A program made the position numbers and the translations under genes. A stretch of 64,000 nt of DNA from assembly GCA_028289455.1 (NCBI GenBank), contig JANQPN010000072.1, positions 1 through 64,000 on the forward strand, in the 5' to 3' direction. The DNA comes from Wenzhouxiangellaceae bacterium (GTDB lineage: Bacteria; Pseudomonadota; Gammaproteobacteria; Xanthomonadales; Wenzhouxiangellaceae). The notes beneath the pieces were generated by a model. The model made no database searches and had not been told where the DNA came from. It worked only from the letters and a program-made list of their open reading frames with translations. Every line of letters starts with the position of its first letter. Position 1 is the stretch's first letter. Below, one piece after another: positions 34,843 to 43,231 of this stretch.

Positions 34843-36222
34843 TCAGGTCAATGCTGAGCTGCGGCGCAGGTAGTTAAGCAAATCAAGCCTGGTGATCAAC
34901 CCCAGAAACTGGTCATCATGCTTAACGATGGCCACATAGCCCTGTTCAAACAATGGGATCAGATCTGTGACCGGCGCGCTGATATCAACAGTTTTGAGAT
35001 CGGTCACCATCGCCGATTCCACCAAATGTTCAAAGCTGTTTTTATCATTGACCACTGCCAGCAGAATATCTGACTCGTCGATTATCCCGACTATCCCTCC
35101 ATGCTTATCCAGCACCGGCAGCTGCGAGACATCATATAACTTCATGCGTTTATAGGCATTGGCCAGCGGTTCGTCAGCCAGCACTGTAATGGTTTCATGA
35201 TCACTGACCGGGCGGGCAATCAGGTCACGCAGATCGCCGAACTGTTCAGTATCCAGAAAACCCAGATCGCGCAGCCATAAATCGTTGTACATTTTCGACA
35301 GGTACTTGTTACCGGTATCGCAGGCAAAGGTCAGCACCCGTTTGGGCTCGGTCTGCTCACGGCAGTATTTCAATGCTGCCGCCAGTAACGTCCCGCTGGA
35401 CGAACCGGCCAGAATACCTTCTTTCATCAACAACTCACGGCCGACAGTAAAACTTTCACGGTCACTGATGGAGTAAGCTTTGCTGACACGGGTGAAATCG
35501 CTGATGGTCGGCAGAAAATCCTCACCGATGCCTTCTACCAGCCAGCTGAAACTTTTTTCGCTTAAATTGCCCTCATTAATATATTCCGCCAGGATCGACC
35601 CTTCCGGATCTGCCAACACCAGCTGCAGATCAGGCGAAGTTGTTGCGAAATAGCGCGACAACCCGGTAACGGTTCCACTGGACCCCACGCCCAGCACAAT
35701 CGCATCCAGCCGGCCATCCATCTGCCGCCAGATTTCCGGCCCGGTTGTCTTTTCATGTGCACTGGGGTTGGACGGGTTGCCGAACTGATTAATGAAGTAA
35801 GCATTTTCAGTCTGCTCAGCAATCCGTTTGGCATAATCCTGATAGTAATCCGGATGACCCTTGGCAACATCGGAACGGGTCAGCACAACTTCAGCACCCA
35901 TGGCTTTCAGGTTCGAGATTTTTTCACGGCTCATTTTATCGGGGATGACCAGAATCAGCCGATAGCCTTTCTGTGCGGCAACCAGCGCCAGCGCCAGCCC
36001 GGTATTGCCGGCCGTGCCTTCCACCAGAGTATCACCCGGTTTGATCTTACCTGCAGCCTCGGCCTCTTCGATCATATTCAGACCGATACGGTCCTTAATG
36101 CTGCCACCCGGGTTCTGGCTTTCCAGCTTGATAAACAATTCACACAATCCGGTATCCAGCCTGCTGGCCTTGATAATGGGCGTCTCTCCGATGAGATCGA
36201 GAATGTTGTTGTAAATTGTCAT
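34843..36222 (-). CDS. Cystathionine beta-synthase
   Basis: 459 residues. A fold-type II PLP domain at 1-320 has the PLP lysine Lys43 in NPGGSIKDRIG and the GTAGNTG substrate loop. Two CBS domains follow (about 335-455; VSQLPVLDKHGGIVGIIDESDIL and GYVAIVKHDDQFLGLITRLDLL). The CBS pair separates it from plain cysteine synthases, which lack it. It condenses serine (or O-acetylserine) with homocysteine. With the PLP enzyme at 25.9 kb it gives a reverse transsulfuration route. The CBS pair may bind an adenosine nucleotide such as AdoMet. There is no haem-binding N-terminal extension of the vertebrate type. An inverted repeat (GCAGCTCA/TGAGCTGC) spans its stop codon. Confidence 0.93.
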   Translation of the reverse strand: MTIYNNILDLIGETPIIKASRLDTGLCELFIKLESQNPGGSIKDRIGLNMIEEAEAAGKIKPGDTLVEGTAGNTGLALALVAAQKGYRLILVIPDKMSREKISNLKAMGAEVVLTRSDVAKGHPDYYQDYAKRIAEQTENAYFINQFGNPSNPSAHEKTTGPEIWRQMDGRLDAIVLGVGSSGTVTGLSRYFATTSPDLQLVLADPEGSILAEYINEGNLSEKSFSWLVEGIGEDFLPTISDFTRVSKAYSISDRESFTVGRELLMKEGILAGSSSGTLLAAALKYCREQTEPKRVLTFACDTGNKYLSKMYNDLWLRDLGFLDTEQFGDLRDLIARPVSDHETITVLADEPLANAYKRMKLYDVSQLPVLDKHGGIVGIIDESDILLAVVNDKNSFEHLVESAMVTDLKTVDISAPVTDLIPLFEQGYVAIVKHDDQFLGLITRLDLLNYLRRSSALT

Positions 36223-36250
36223 GACTGTACTCGCTTATTATTCCCTGCAA

Positions 36251-36282
36251 AATGATAAACCCGCCAAGCTGACGGGTTTATC
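36251..36282 (-). terminator. Terminator between the DUF465 gene and cystathionine beta-synthase gene
   Basis: The stem GATAAACCCG/CGGGTTTATC has a 9-base loop. Leftwards it is followed by ATTTT, and to the right CATTTTT flanks it. Confidence 0.7.
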
Positions 36283-36310
36283 GGGCATTTTTGATGGTGT
36301 TAAAGTTTGT

Positions 36311-36541
36311 CTAACCGGCCACTGGCTGTTCCAGATGATCGTGCATCATACGCGCGAGATGGTCCTTGGTCATCAATTTTTCTTTTTTCATGGCATTCAG
36401 CGCTAAATCGCCCATAGGAGCTGTACCGGTTTCTGCTGCAGCCACACGCTTATCCAATTGCTGGTGCTGGTTAAATAATCGGCGGAAATTTTCATCACTC
36501 TTCAGTAGCTGGTGCATAGCATCCTGATGATTTTCAAACAT
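36311..36541 (-). CDS. Small DUF465 (YdcH-like) protein
   Basis: 76 residues, all predicted helix. The hallmarks are FRRLFNQHQQLDKRVAAAE at the N-terminal side and LKKEKLxxKD-like MKKEKLMTKDHLARMM. DUF465/YdcH proteins are short coiled-coil proteins of unknown role, about 70-80 residues long. It has its own terminator and a long upstream spacer, so it is probably a single-gene unit. Confidence 0.85.
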   Translation of the reverse strand: MFENHQDAMHQLLKSDENFRRLFNQHQQLDKRVAAAETGTAPMGDLALNAMKKEKLMTKDHLARMMHDHLEQPVAG

Positions 36542-36896
36542 AGACTAACCTCCAGTTGGTTCTGGCGCACTTGGGGTACGCGGTAAATTCGGGGGTAAGA
36601 AGATTTGCAGGCGGGAAAATAGTTACGCAGGCAATTATCGTTAACTCAGCACTATGTCTGTTAAGTGCTGGCATAACGTATTACAATTGGCCCTGGATAT
36701 TGCAAATCACGCCCCCAACTTAGCCCAAATTGCGTCGTCTGGCAAGTCGCCGGGCCCAACATTTGGACCGGGACTGCACACACGCGTGATATTCATTAAA
36801 CTCAATTAACTATTTCTTTATCACTAAACTCACTATACTTGTAAAATTAGTGGCTTCTAAAGTACTTTAGAACTTAAATCTGGAAGTATTCTTAAT
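36542..36896. other. Intergenic region between divergent genes
   Basis: 355 bases with no supported gene. The right part is AT-rich and contains TATACT at 36834-36839, which could be the -10 box of the secreted-protein gene, although no good -35 box is at the right distance. Confidence 0.5.
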
Positions 36897-37265
36897 ATGT
36901 TTAAAAAGTTAGCTTTTTTGGCGCTGGTTGTGGTGAATACATCAGCCTCTGCCACATTGATGCTTAATCTGGATGGCACGGATTACACACTGCTCACAGC
37001 AGTGCTGGATACCGATGACAATGAATTGCGCGTCAATACCGGCGTTGAACTGTTCTGCAGCGGCGGCACTCCGCCTGCTCCGGGCAGCGTTACCTTGACT
37101 TTTATCCAGACCGCACCGGTATCGTTTGCCCTGGACACGCTGGATCTTGCACGCGTGGCAAATGTAACTGAAATCAACGCTCTGTCCATCAATCAGAACA
37201 TTTCATGCAACCCTGATCCGGGTGAAGATATCTTTTTCCTGGATGGCTTTGAGGCTGAGCAATAG
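36897..37265 (+). CDS. Small secreted protein with DGFE tail
   Basis: 122 residues. The signal peptide (MFKKLAFLALVVVNTSASA) is followed by a compact beta-rich mature protein of about 100 residues with two Cys (VELFCSGG and NISCNPDPG) that may pair. The C-terminus is EDIFFLDGFEAEQ, where the DGFE motif is followed by three residues. GGAAG precedes the start. The mature part is too short to hold much besides one small domain, so it is a good minimal example for testing the tail. Function not recognised. It lies 209 bases before pilA with no terminator seen between them, but the pilin gene probably has its own promoter. Confidence 0.72.
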   Translation: MFKKLAFLALVVVNTSASATLMLNLDGTDYTLLTAVLDTDDNELRVNTGVELFCSGGTPPAPGSVTLTFIQTAPVSFALDTLDLARVANVTEINALSINQNISCNPDPGEDIFFLDGFEAEQ

Positions 37266-37318
37266 TCTCAATATGACATGCTGTAACACATAGGCACTTG
37301 TCAACAAGGCTGCATTTA

Positions 37319-37344
37319 TGTGAAAATTCATTCACAAATGTGAA
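37319..37344. promoter_or_regulatory. Alternating TGTGAA/TTCACA half-sites before pilA
   Basis: TGTGAA (37319), TTCACA (37331) and TGTGAA (37339) form two overlapping inverted repeats 130 bases before the pilA start. The half-sites resemble those of CRP-family regulators, but the spacing between TGTGA and TCACA is eight, not six. TATACT at 37374 could be a -10 box. A sigma-54 -24/-12 pair, frequent before pilA, was not found with a good match. Confidence 0.4.
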
Positions 37345-37473
37345 CAACGCCTTCCATTGGTGCGGGAAACGTGTATACTTATTTACCCGCGGCCTCCACC
37401 AGGGACGGCACGATTTTAGTAAGGGAACTACTTTTATTTAACTAGCAACTATGCAATTTATTGGAGGTTTTCG

Positions 37474-37932
37474 ATGAAATACCAGCATAAAACCGTGAAC
37501 CAGCAAGGTTTCACCCTGATCGAACTGATGATCGTTATTGCGATTCTGGCCATCCTGCTGGCTATCGCTGTTCCTGCTTATCAGAACTACTCAGTGCGCG
37601 CAGAAGTATCTGAGTGCATCAATCTGGCAGCTTCTGCCAAACTGGCGGTTTCTGAAACTGCACAGTCTGATCCAGGCGGTCTGGCTGCAGTAACTGCTGC
37701 CAACTCTGGCTACACCGGTGCAGCTACCGTTAACTGTGGTGCGATCACTGTTGGCGCTGCTGGTGTTGTAACCGCTCCAGTACTGGCTGCTGGCACCGGC
37801 GCAGCAGCAAACTTCAGCCTGACTTTCACACCTGCTGAATCTGGTACATCTTCAGTAACCTGGGTATGCACCAACGATTCCGGCAACCAGGGCGAAGTTC
37901 CTCGCGAATGCCGTACAGTTGCTGCTCCTTAA
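37474..37932 (+). CDS. pilA: Type IV major pilin
   Basis: 152 residues. A 12-residue positive leader ending in Gly (HKTVNQQG) is followed by [19 protein letters not shown], the class IVa N-terminal helix with Glu5. After it come the [14 protein letters not shown] linker and a variable globular head. Cys at about 126 and 141 (WVCTND and RECRTV) form the probable D-region disulfide. PilD (encoded at 41.6 kb) would cleave after the Gly and methylate Phe1, before assembly by PilB/PilC. TTGGAGG lies before the ATG, a strong ribosome binding site consistent with abundant expression. A hairpin after the stop separates it from the second pilin gene. Confidence 0.95.
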   Translation: MKYQHKTVNQQGFTLIELMIVIAILAILLAIAVPAYQNYSVRAEVSECINLAASAKLAVSETAQSDPGGLAAVTAANSGYTGAATVNCGAITVGAAGVVTAPVLAAGTGAAANFSLTFTPAESGTSSVTWVCTNDSGNQGEVPRECRTVAAP

Positions 37933-37967
37933 GAGCTTGGCATCTGAACATCTGAATTTTTACTTAT

Positions 37968-37995
37968 TGAGCTCTGCACTGCGGAGCTCACTTTT
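37968..37995 (+). terminator. Partial terminator or attenuator between the two pilin genes
   Basis: The stem TGAGCTC/GAGCTCA with a 9-base loop is followed by CTTTT. Placed between pilA and the second pilin gene, it could make the downstream pilin less abundant. Confidence 0.55.
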
Positions 37996-38021
37996 ACATT
38001 GAAAGACCAGGGAGGTTGACA

Positions 38022-38462
38022 ATGTTTTCAACATCCAGATCATCACAATCCGGCTTTACCCTGATCGAACTGATGATAGTGATTGCCATCCTGGCAATTT
38101 TACTGGCAATAGCAGTTCCAGCATATGAGGCTTACAGCATCCGCGCAAGGGTATCTGAAGGCTACAATGTAGCTGCACCCGCAAAAGCAGCGATTGCCGA
38201 GCTTTGTCATTCTGCACCCAACGCAGATATCACAACAGAGACACCATTCACCTATACCAGCGGACCGGATACCCTGGTAGATGCAATAGCCATCACCGGT
38301 GACTGTGATTCACCGGAAATCAGCGTAACAACCCAGAATACCGGCGCAACGATAGACCCTATATTCCAGCTGGTAGGTACAAATACAGCCAGCGGCATTA
38401 CCTGGGTGTGCAATCTGATAGCCGGTCTGCCGCAGCAATTACCATCCAACTGCCGAACCTGA
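38022..38462 (+). CDS. Second type IV pilin
   Basis: 146 residues from the ATG at 38022, which has GGGAGG six bases upstream. An in-frame TTG two codons earlier is less likely. The leader MFSTSRSSQSG is followed by [19 protein letters not shown], the same residues as in PilA through the first 20 or so mature positions. The head diverges, with Cys pairs including WVCNLIAG and PSNCRT. It is probably a second major-type pilin or an alternative pilin rather than a minor pilin, because the whole N-terminal helix is preserved. The role (minor component, DNA uptake or antigenic variant) is not known. Confidence 0.9.
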   Translation: MFSTSRSSQSGFTLIELMIVIAILAILLAIAVPAYEAYSIRARVSEGYNVAAPAKAAIAELCHSAPNADITTETPFTYTSGPDTLVDAIAITGDCDSPEISVTTQNTGATIDPIFQLVGTNTASGITWVCNLIAGLPQQLPSNCRT

Positions 38463-38525
38463 AATAAGATTCAGTTTATCGCTTTAACAACTGAAATCTT
38501 TACAACAATTGGTCAGACTGGCACC

Positions 38526-38566
38526 AAGGCTGATAAACTAGGACTCAACCATGGTTGAGTAGCCTT
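38526..38566. promoter_or_regulatory. Palindrome immediately before the pilB start codon
   Basis: ACTCAACCATGGTTGAGT (38543-38560) is a perfect 18-bp palindrome, and AAGGCT/AGCCTT (38526-38531 and 38561-38566) extends it as outer arms. The element ends four bases before the pilB ATG and overlaps where the ribosome binding site would be. A folded mRNA here would hide the start. No purine-rich Shine-Dalgarno is obvious. Confidence 0.55.
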
Positions 38567-38570
38567 AGCA

Positions 38571-40292
38571 ATGTCCTCTGATCCAATTCCATTTGCTTCA
38601 CTGTCTGGATTACCGCGCCGTTTATCGGCAATGGGCCTGTTGGAGGATGATGATGCACGCGAGCTGAACAAGCAGGCCAATGAGGCAAAAAAATCCATCA
38701 TTCGTTTTCTGCTTGATTCGGCGGTTGTGCCGGCAGAAAGTCTGGCCGTAGCCATTGCCAACGAGTATGGCGTGCCGGCGGTAGATCTGTCCGCACTCGA
38801 CCTGTCCGAAGCACCGATTGATATCATCAAAGAAAGCCTGCTGCGCAAACACCATGCCATGCCGGTGATGCGCCGGGATAATATCCTGTTTGTCGCATTT
38901 GCCGACCCCACCAACGAAGCAGCAATCAATGATATTGCTTTTAATGCCAATCTAAGCATCCACCCTCTGGTGGCCCCGGCAAACCAGCTGGAGCAATCGA
39001 TGGATCAGGCACTTGAGCAGTCCAATGCCATTTTTGATGATCTGGGTGCTGAAGAAGGCCTCGAAGATCTCGACTTTGACACAGAAGATGACATTGAAAA
39101 ACGACAGGAAGAAGCCTCTGTCACCATTGGCGACGACAAACCTATCGTTAAATTCGTCAACAAAGTATTGGTTGATGCCATCCGCAGAGGCGCATCTGAT
39201 ATTCACTTTGAGCCTTATGAAAGTAAATACCGAATCCGCCTGAGGCTGGACGGTGTTCTGAAAACCATTCTCGCGCCGCCGAACAGAATGGCACCGAGAT
39301 TGTCATCCAGGTTGAAAGTGATGTCCAACCTGGATATTGCCGAACGGCGTGTACCACAGGATGGACGCATCAAACTTAATCTGGGACGTGGTTCAATTGA
39401 CTTCCGTGTCAGTACCTGCCCAACCTTATTCGGCGAAAAAGTGGTGCTGCGTATCCTGGATGGCTCAGTTGCCAGAATGGGGATTGAAAGCCTGGGCTTT
39501 GAAAGCCGGCAGATGGAGCAGTTCACTGCAGCGATTCAAAAGCCGTATGGCATGATTCTTGTTACCGGCCCTACCGGCTCCGGTAAAACAGTGACACTTT
39601 ACAGCGCGCTTAACATTCTGAACGAAGATGGCCGCAATATCTCCACTGTTGAAGACCCAGTGGAAATTCGCGTACCCGGTATCAATCAGGTACAGCAGAA
39701 CAATAAACAGGGGATGACTTTCGCCAAAGCGCTCCGCGCTTTTCTGCGCCAGGACCCGGATATCATCATGGTAGGCGAAATCCGTGACCTGGAAACCGCG
39801 GAAATTGCCATCAAAGCGGCGCAAACCGGTCACTTAGTATTATCAACTCTGCATACCAACGATGCGCCGCAAAGTATTACTCGACTGGTCAACATGGGTG
39901 TCCCCGCATACAACATTACTTCAGCAGTGCACCTGGTGATGGCTCAGCGTCTTTCACGCTGTCTGCATGATTGTAAACTCGAGGCGGATGTACCACCTGA
40001 AGCACTGGCGGAAATCGGTTTCACCGAGCAGGAAATTGACGAGGGCCTCACCATTTACGAAGCCAACGGCTGTCAGCATTGTAATGAAGGATACAAGGGG
40101 CGTACCGGTGTTTTTCAGGTAATGCCGATCAATGAGGATATGGAGCAGCTTATTCTGGAAGGCGGCGGCTCCATAGACCTGGCCAATCTGGCCCAGACAC
40201 AAGGCCATAATGATTTGCGCCGGTCCGCCTTGAACAAAGTCCGTGACGGCATTACCAGCCTGATGGAAATTAATCGCGTCACAAAAGAATGA
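38571..40292 (+). CDS. pilB: Type IV pilus assembly ATPase PilB
   Basis: 573 residues. The N-terminal MshEN-type domain is followed by the GspE/PilB ATPase core. GPTGSGKTVTL is Walker A, the VEDPVEI Asp box follows, then DPDIIMVGEIRD (Walker B) and TGHLVLSTLHTND (His box). The zinc tetracysteine is CLHDC...CQHC near residue 460-510. It powers pilus extension at the inner membrane. It is 109 bases after the second pilin gene and 48 bases before pilC, so pilBCD-coaE form one run. Confidence 0.97.
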   Translation: MSSDPIPFASLSGLPRRLSAMGLLEDDDARELNKQANEAKKSIIRFLLDSAVVPAESLAVAIANEYGVPAVDLSALDLSEAPIDIIKESLLRKHHAMPVMRRDNILFVAFADPTNEAAINDIAFNANLSIHPLVAPANQLEQSMDQALEQSNAIFDDLGAEEGLEDLDFDTEDDIEKRQEEASVTIGDDKPIVKFVNKVLVDAIRRGASDIHFEPYESKYRIRLRLDGVLKTILAPPNRMAPRLSSRLKVMSNLDIAERRVPQDGRIKLNLGRGSIDFRVSTCPTLFGEKVVLRILDGSVARMGIESLGFESRQMEQFTAAIQKPYGMILVTGPTGSGKTVTLYSALNILNEDGRNISTVEDPVEIRVPGINQVQQNNKQGMTFAKALRAFLRQDPDIIMVGEIRDLETAEIAIKAAQTGHLVLSTLHTNDAPQSITRLVNMGVPAYNITSAVHLVMAQRLSRCLHDCKLEADVPPEALAEIGFTEQEIDEGLTIYEANGCQHCNEGYKGRTGVFQVMPINEDMEQLILEGGGSIDLANLAQTQGHNDLRRSALNKVRDGITSLMEINRVTKE

Positions 40293-40339
40293 TGCAGTTT
40301 TGCTATGTTTGTTTTAACCAGCCAGCAAGGAAATAAGCC

Positions 40340-41551
40340 ATGGCAGTAGCACAAGATCAAGTTATCTTTCAGTGGGAAGGCACTGACAGGCGCGGCGTCA
40401 AGCTCAAAGGTGAGCGTCAGGCGCGCGATCAAAATATGGTGCGTGCGGAATTACGCCGCCAGGGTATCAACCCCTCCCGGGTACGCCGCAAGCCGAAAAG
40501 CTATAACATCGGCGAGCGCGTCAAAAGCAAAGATATTTCCATCTTCAGCCGCCAGATAGCCACCATGCTGAACGCCGGTGTACCGCTGGTGCAGGCGCTC
40601 GACATTATCACTACCGCTTCAGAAAATGAAAAACTGCAGCAATTGCTGACCACAGTTCGTACCGACGTTGAAGCAGGCAACACACTGGCGGAAGCACTGC
40701 GTAAACACCCTAAACATTTCGATGAACTGTATGGCAATCTGGTTGAAGCCGGCGAAGAAGCCGGTGTACTGGATACAGTGCTGGAAACCATCGCCAGCTA
40801 TAAAGAGCGAATTGAATCGATTAAAGGCAAGGTCAATAAAGCCATGTATTACCCTGCAGCCGTGGTTGCAGTGGCCATCGCGGTATCGGCGTTATTGCTG
40901 ATCAAGGTGATTCCTCAGTTCGAAGCCATCTTTAACAGTTTCGGTGCCGACCTGCCTGCATTTACTCAATTAGTGGTCGGTTTATCGCGTTCACTGACCA
41001 GTTTTGGCTATTTGTATCTACTGGGAATAATCGGTTTTATCGTGGGCTTTGTGATGCTTAAAAAGCGGTCATTCAAGTTCCAGCATTTCCTTGATCGGAG
41101 TGCACTGAGAATTCCCATCGTTGGGCCAATATTGCGCAAAGCCGCTCTGGCGCGTTTCGCGCGCACCCTGGGCATTACCTTTGCTGCAGGCGTACCACTG
41201 GTTGATGCATTGCGCACGGTTGCCGGCGCCACCGGTAATGAAGTATTTAAACAGGCAGTTCTGCGAGTGCGTGAAGACGTCGCTGCCGGTCACCAACTGC
41301 AGCTGGCCATGCAGCAGACCAATGTGTTCCCCACCATGGTAGTGCAAATGACAGCAATCGGTGAAGAAGCCGGTTCACTGGACCAGATGCTCAACAAAGT
41401 GGCCGAATTTTATGAAGAAGAAGTTACCAATGCGGTAGATGCTCTCAGCAGTCTGCTCGAACCACTGGTTATCGTGGTTGTAGGCGGGCTGGTAGGCGCG
41501 ATGGTCGTTGCCATGTATCTGCCCATCTTTAAATTAGCTGCGGTTATCTAA
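40340..41551 (+). CDS. pilC: Type IV pilus inner membrane platform protein PilC
   Basis: 403 residues, the usual length. Two GspF domains (about 65-190 and 270-395), each with ISIFSRQIATML-type and GEEAGVLDTVL / GEEAGSLDQML signatures, are separated by membrane segments near 170-190 and 215-240. A third membrane helix is at the C-terminus. PilC is the platform that PilB turns during assembly. GGAAATAAGCC before ATG includes a GGA. Confidence 0.96.
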   Translation: MAVAQDQVIFQWEGTDRRGVKLKGERQARDQNMVRAELRRQGINPSRVRRKPKSYNIGERVKSKDISIFSRQIATMLNAGVPLVQALDIITTASENEKLQQLLTTVRTDVEAGNTLAEALRKHPKHFDELYGNLVEAGEEAGVLDTVLETIASYKERIESIKGKVNKAMYYPAAVVAVAIAVSALLLIKVIPQFEAIFNSFGADLPAFTQLVVGLSRSLTSFGYLYLLGIIGFIVGFVMLKKRSFKFQHFLDRSALRIPIVGPILRKAALARFARTLGITFAAGVPLVDALRTVAGATGNEVFKQAVLRVREDVAAGHQLQLAMQQTNVFPTMVVQMTAIGEEAGSLDQMLNKVAEFYEEEVTNAVDALSSLLEPLVIVVVGGLVGAMVVAMYLPIFKLAAVI

Positions 41552-41565
41552 ACCAGACACCGGCG

Positions 41566-42423
41566 ATGATTGAAATTTTGCAGGCGCAGCCCTGGCTGCT
41601 GTATGCCGGTGTAATTGCGCTTGGGCTGATCGTAGGCAGTTTTCTCAATGTGGTCATCTGGCGCTATCCCAGGCGCCTGATGCACGAATGGAAAAGCGAA
41701 TGCCGGTTATTGCTCGAACAGTCAGATGACGAAGATTCACCCGATGCACCACCGGGGATTGTGTGGCCGGCATCACATTGCCCCAAGTGCCAGACACCCA
41801 TAAAAGCCTGGGATAACATTCCGGTCATCAGCTATCTGCTGTTGCGCGGCCGCTGCAGACAATGCGGGGCAGCGATCAGCTGGCGCTACCCAATAATTGA
41901 ACTGATTACCGCCATCATAACGCTGGTGATCGTTATGAACTTTGGGCTGACGCCATATGCCGGGCTGCTAGTGATCGTTTCCTGGGCATTGATAGCACTG
42001 ACCGGCATTGATCTTGACCACCAGCTGCTGCCTGATCAGATCACCCTGCCATTGTTATGGCTGGCATTGATTGCCAGCGTTCTGGAATGGAGTACCGTAA
42101 CGCCCGCCCAGGCCATTATCGGTGCGGCTGCCGGTTATCTGGTGTTATGGCTGGTTTTTCATGCATTCAGACTACTCACCGGCAAACATGGCATGGGGCA
42201 TGGAGATTTCAAACTGCTGGCCGTTCTGGGTGCGTTGCTTGGCTGGGAATTACTGCCCGCCGTCATTCTGATAGCCTCAGCCAGCGGTGCTGTCATTGGC
42301 ATCATCTGGTTAATGATACGCAAGCAGGGCCGGGAAACCCCTATTCCATTCGGGCCTTTTCTGGCAATCGGCGGCTGGGCAGCGCTGCTATGGGGTGATT
42401 ACCTGAAGAGTCTTTATTTTTAG
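41566..42423 (+). CDS. pilD: Prepilin peptidase / N-methyltransferase
   Basis: 285 residues. Catalytic aspartates are in ALTGIDLDHQLLPD and GMGHGDFKLLA (the GxGDxK-like motif). The zinc-binding CPKC...CRQC pair near residue 72-100 belongs to the methylase half and identifies a bifunctional enzyme. SFLNVVIWRYPRR and NIPVISYLLLRGRC are family segments. Membrane helices fill most of the rest. It processes both pilins here and would also serve a type II secretion system. The start is 14 bases after pilC. Confidence 0.96.
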   Translation: MIEILQAQPWLLYAGVIALGLIVGSFLNVVIWRYPRRLMHEWKSECRLLLEQSDDEDSPDAPPGIVWPASHCPKCQTPIKAWDNIPVISYLLLRGRCRQCGAAISWRYPIIELITAIITLVIVMNFGLTPYAGLLVIVSWALIALTGIDLDHQLLPDQITLPLLWLALIASVLEWSTVTPAQAIIGAAAGYLVLWLVFHAFRLLTGKHGMGHGDFKLLAVLGALLGWELLPAVILIASASGAVIGIIWLMIRKQGRETPIPFGPFLAIGGWAALLWGDYLKSLYF

Positions 42424-42452
42424 CCTCTTCGGCATTACTCAACCGCATACCT

Positions 42453-43085
42453 TTGGCCATACAGCAATCATTATTCACTATCATCCTCACCGGCGGCATT
42501 GCCAGTGGTAAATCAGCCGCGGCTGACTGTTTTGCTGATGTTGGCATTCCGGTTATTGACACAGATATTCTGGCCCGGCAGGTTGTAGCCCCGGGAAGCA
42601 ACGGCCTGCAACAAGTCGTGGCAGCTTTCGGCAATGAAGTTCTCACCGAAGACAACAAGTTGCACCGCAGGAAACTGCGGAAAATTATTTTCAACGATGA
42701 CGCCAAGCGTGAGCAGCTTGAAGCAATTCTGCACCCGTTAATTGAAGCCGAGGCAAGCAGCCAAATACAAACTCTGGAACAACAGAACCCCAGCCCGCCA
42801 TACGTCATTATTGCGGTACCACTGTATTCCGAAACCAGTACTTTCCGGTGGGCTCACAGAGTGCTTGTAATTGATGTTTCCCGGGATACCCAGTTACAGC
42901 GTTTGATGCGGCGCGATCATATCGACAGGAATCTGGCCCGGCAAATGCTCGATGCCCAGGCAGACCGTGAAACCCGGTTAGAACTGGCTGATGATGTTAT
43001 CAGCAACGAGGGCAGCCTGGAGGAGCTAAAGGAGAACTGCCACAAAATGCATCGACGCTATCTTGAATTAAATGAACTGACCTAA
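42453..43085 (+). CDS. coaE: Dephospho-CoA kinase
   Basis: 210 residues. P-loop GGIASGKSAAA, the DTDILARQVVAPGS (DxD) motif and QLQRLMRRDHIDRNLARQML lid are those of CoaE. It catalyses the last step of CoA synthesis. No ATG precedes the conserved region in frame, and TTG at 42453 is the first usable start, only 29 bases after pilD. The pilD-coaE link is common in gammaproteobacteria. In that setting a yacG/yacF gene often follows, but none is found here. Confidence 0.93.
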   Translation: MAIQQSLFTIILTGGIASGKSAAADCFADVGIPVIDTDILARQVVAPGSNGLQQVVAAFGNEVLTEDNKLHRRKLRKIIFNDDAKREQLEAILHPLIEAEASSQIQTLEQQNPSPPYVIIAVPLYSETSTFRWAHRVLVIDVSRDTQLQRLMRRDHIDRNLARQMLDAQADRETRLELADDVISNEGSLEELKENCHKMHRRYLELNELT

Positions 43086-43231
43086 GTTTGCAGCAAGCAA
43101 TCATGTCATTTCAGGATTAACGTATACTAGGAACTTTAGAAATGGATCTTCAATTTCCGGCATGCGGCGGTTTCATCAGCACGCCGAATCCAGCAACCAA
43201 ACCCGATAGTTTTTGTTATTGAGAGTCTCCT

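Noticed and set aside
37319..37344. CRP-like binding site before pilA
   Set aside because: TGTGA and TCACA are eight bases apart, not six, so it does not match the CRP consensus; kept only as an inverted repeat.
37385..37470. Sigma-54 promoter of pilA (GGCACGATTTTAGTA)
   Set aside because: The -24 like GGCACG is present, but the -12 GC is missing at the required distance.
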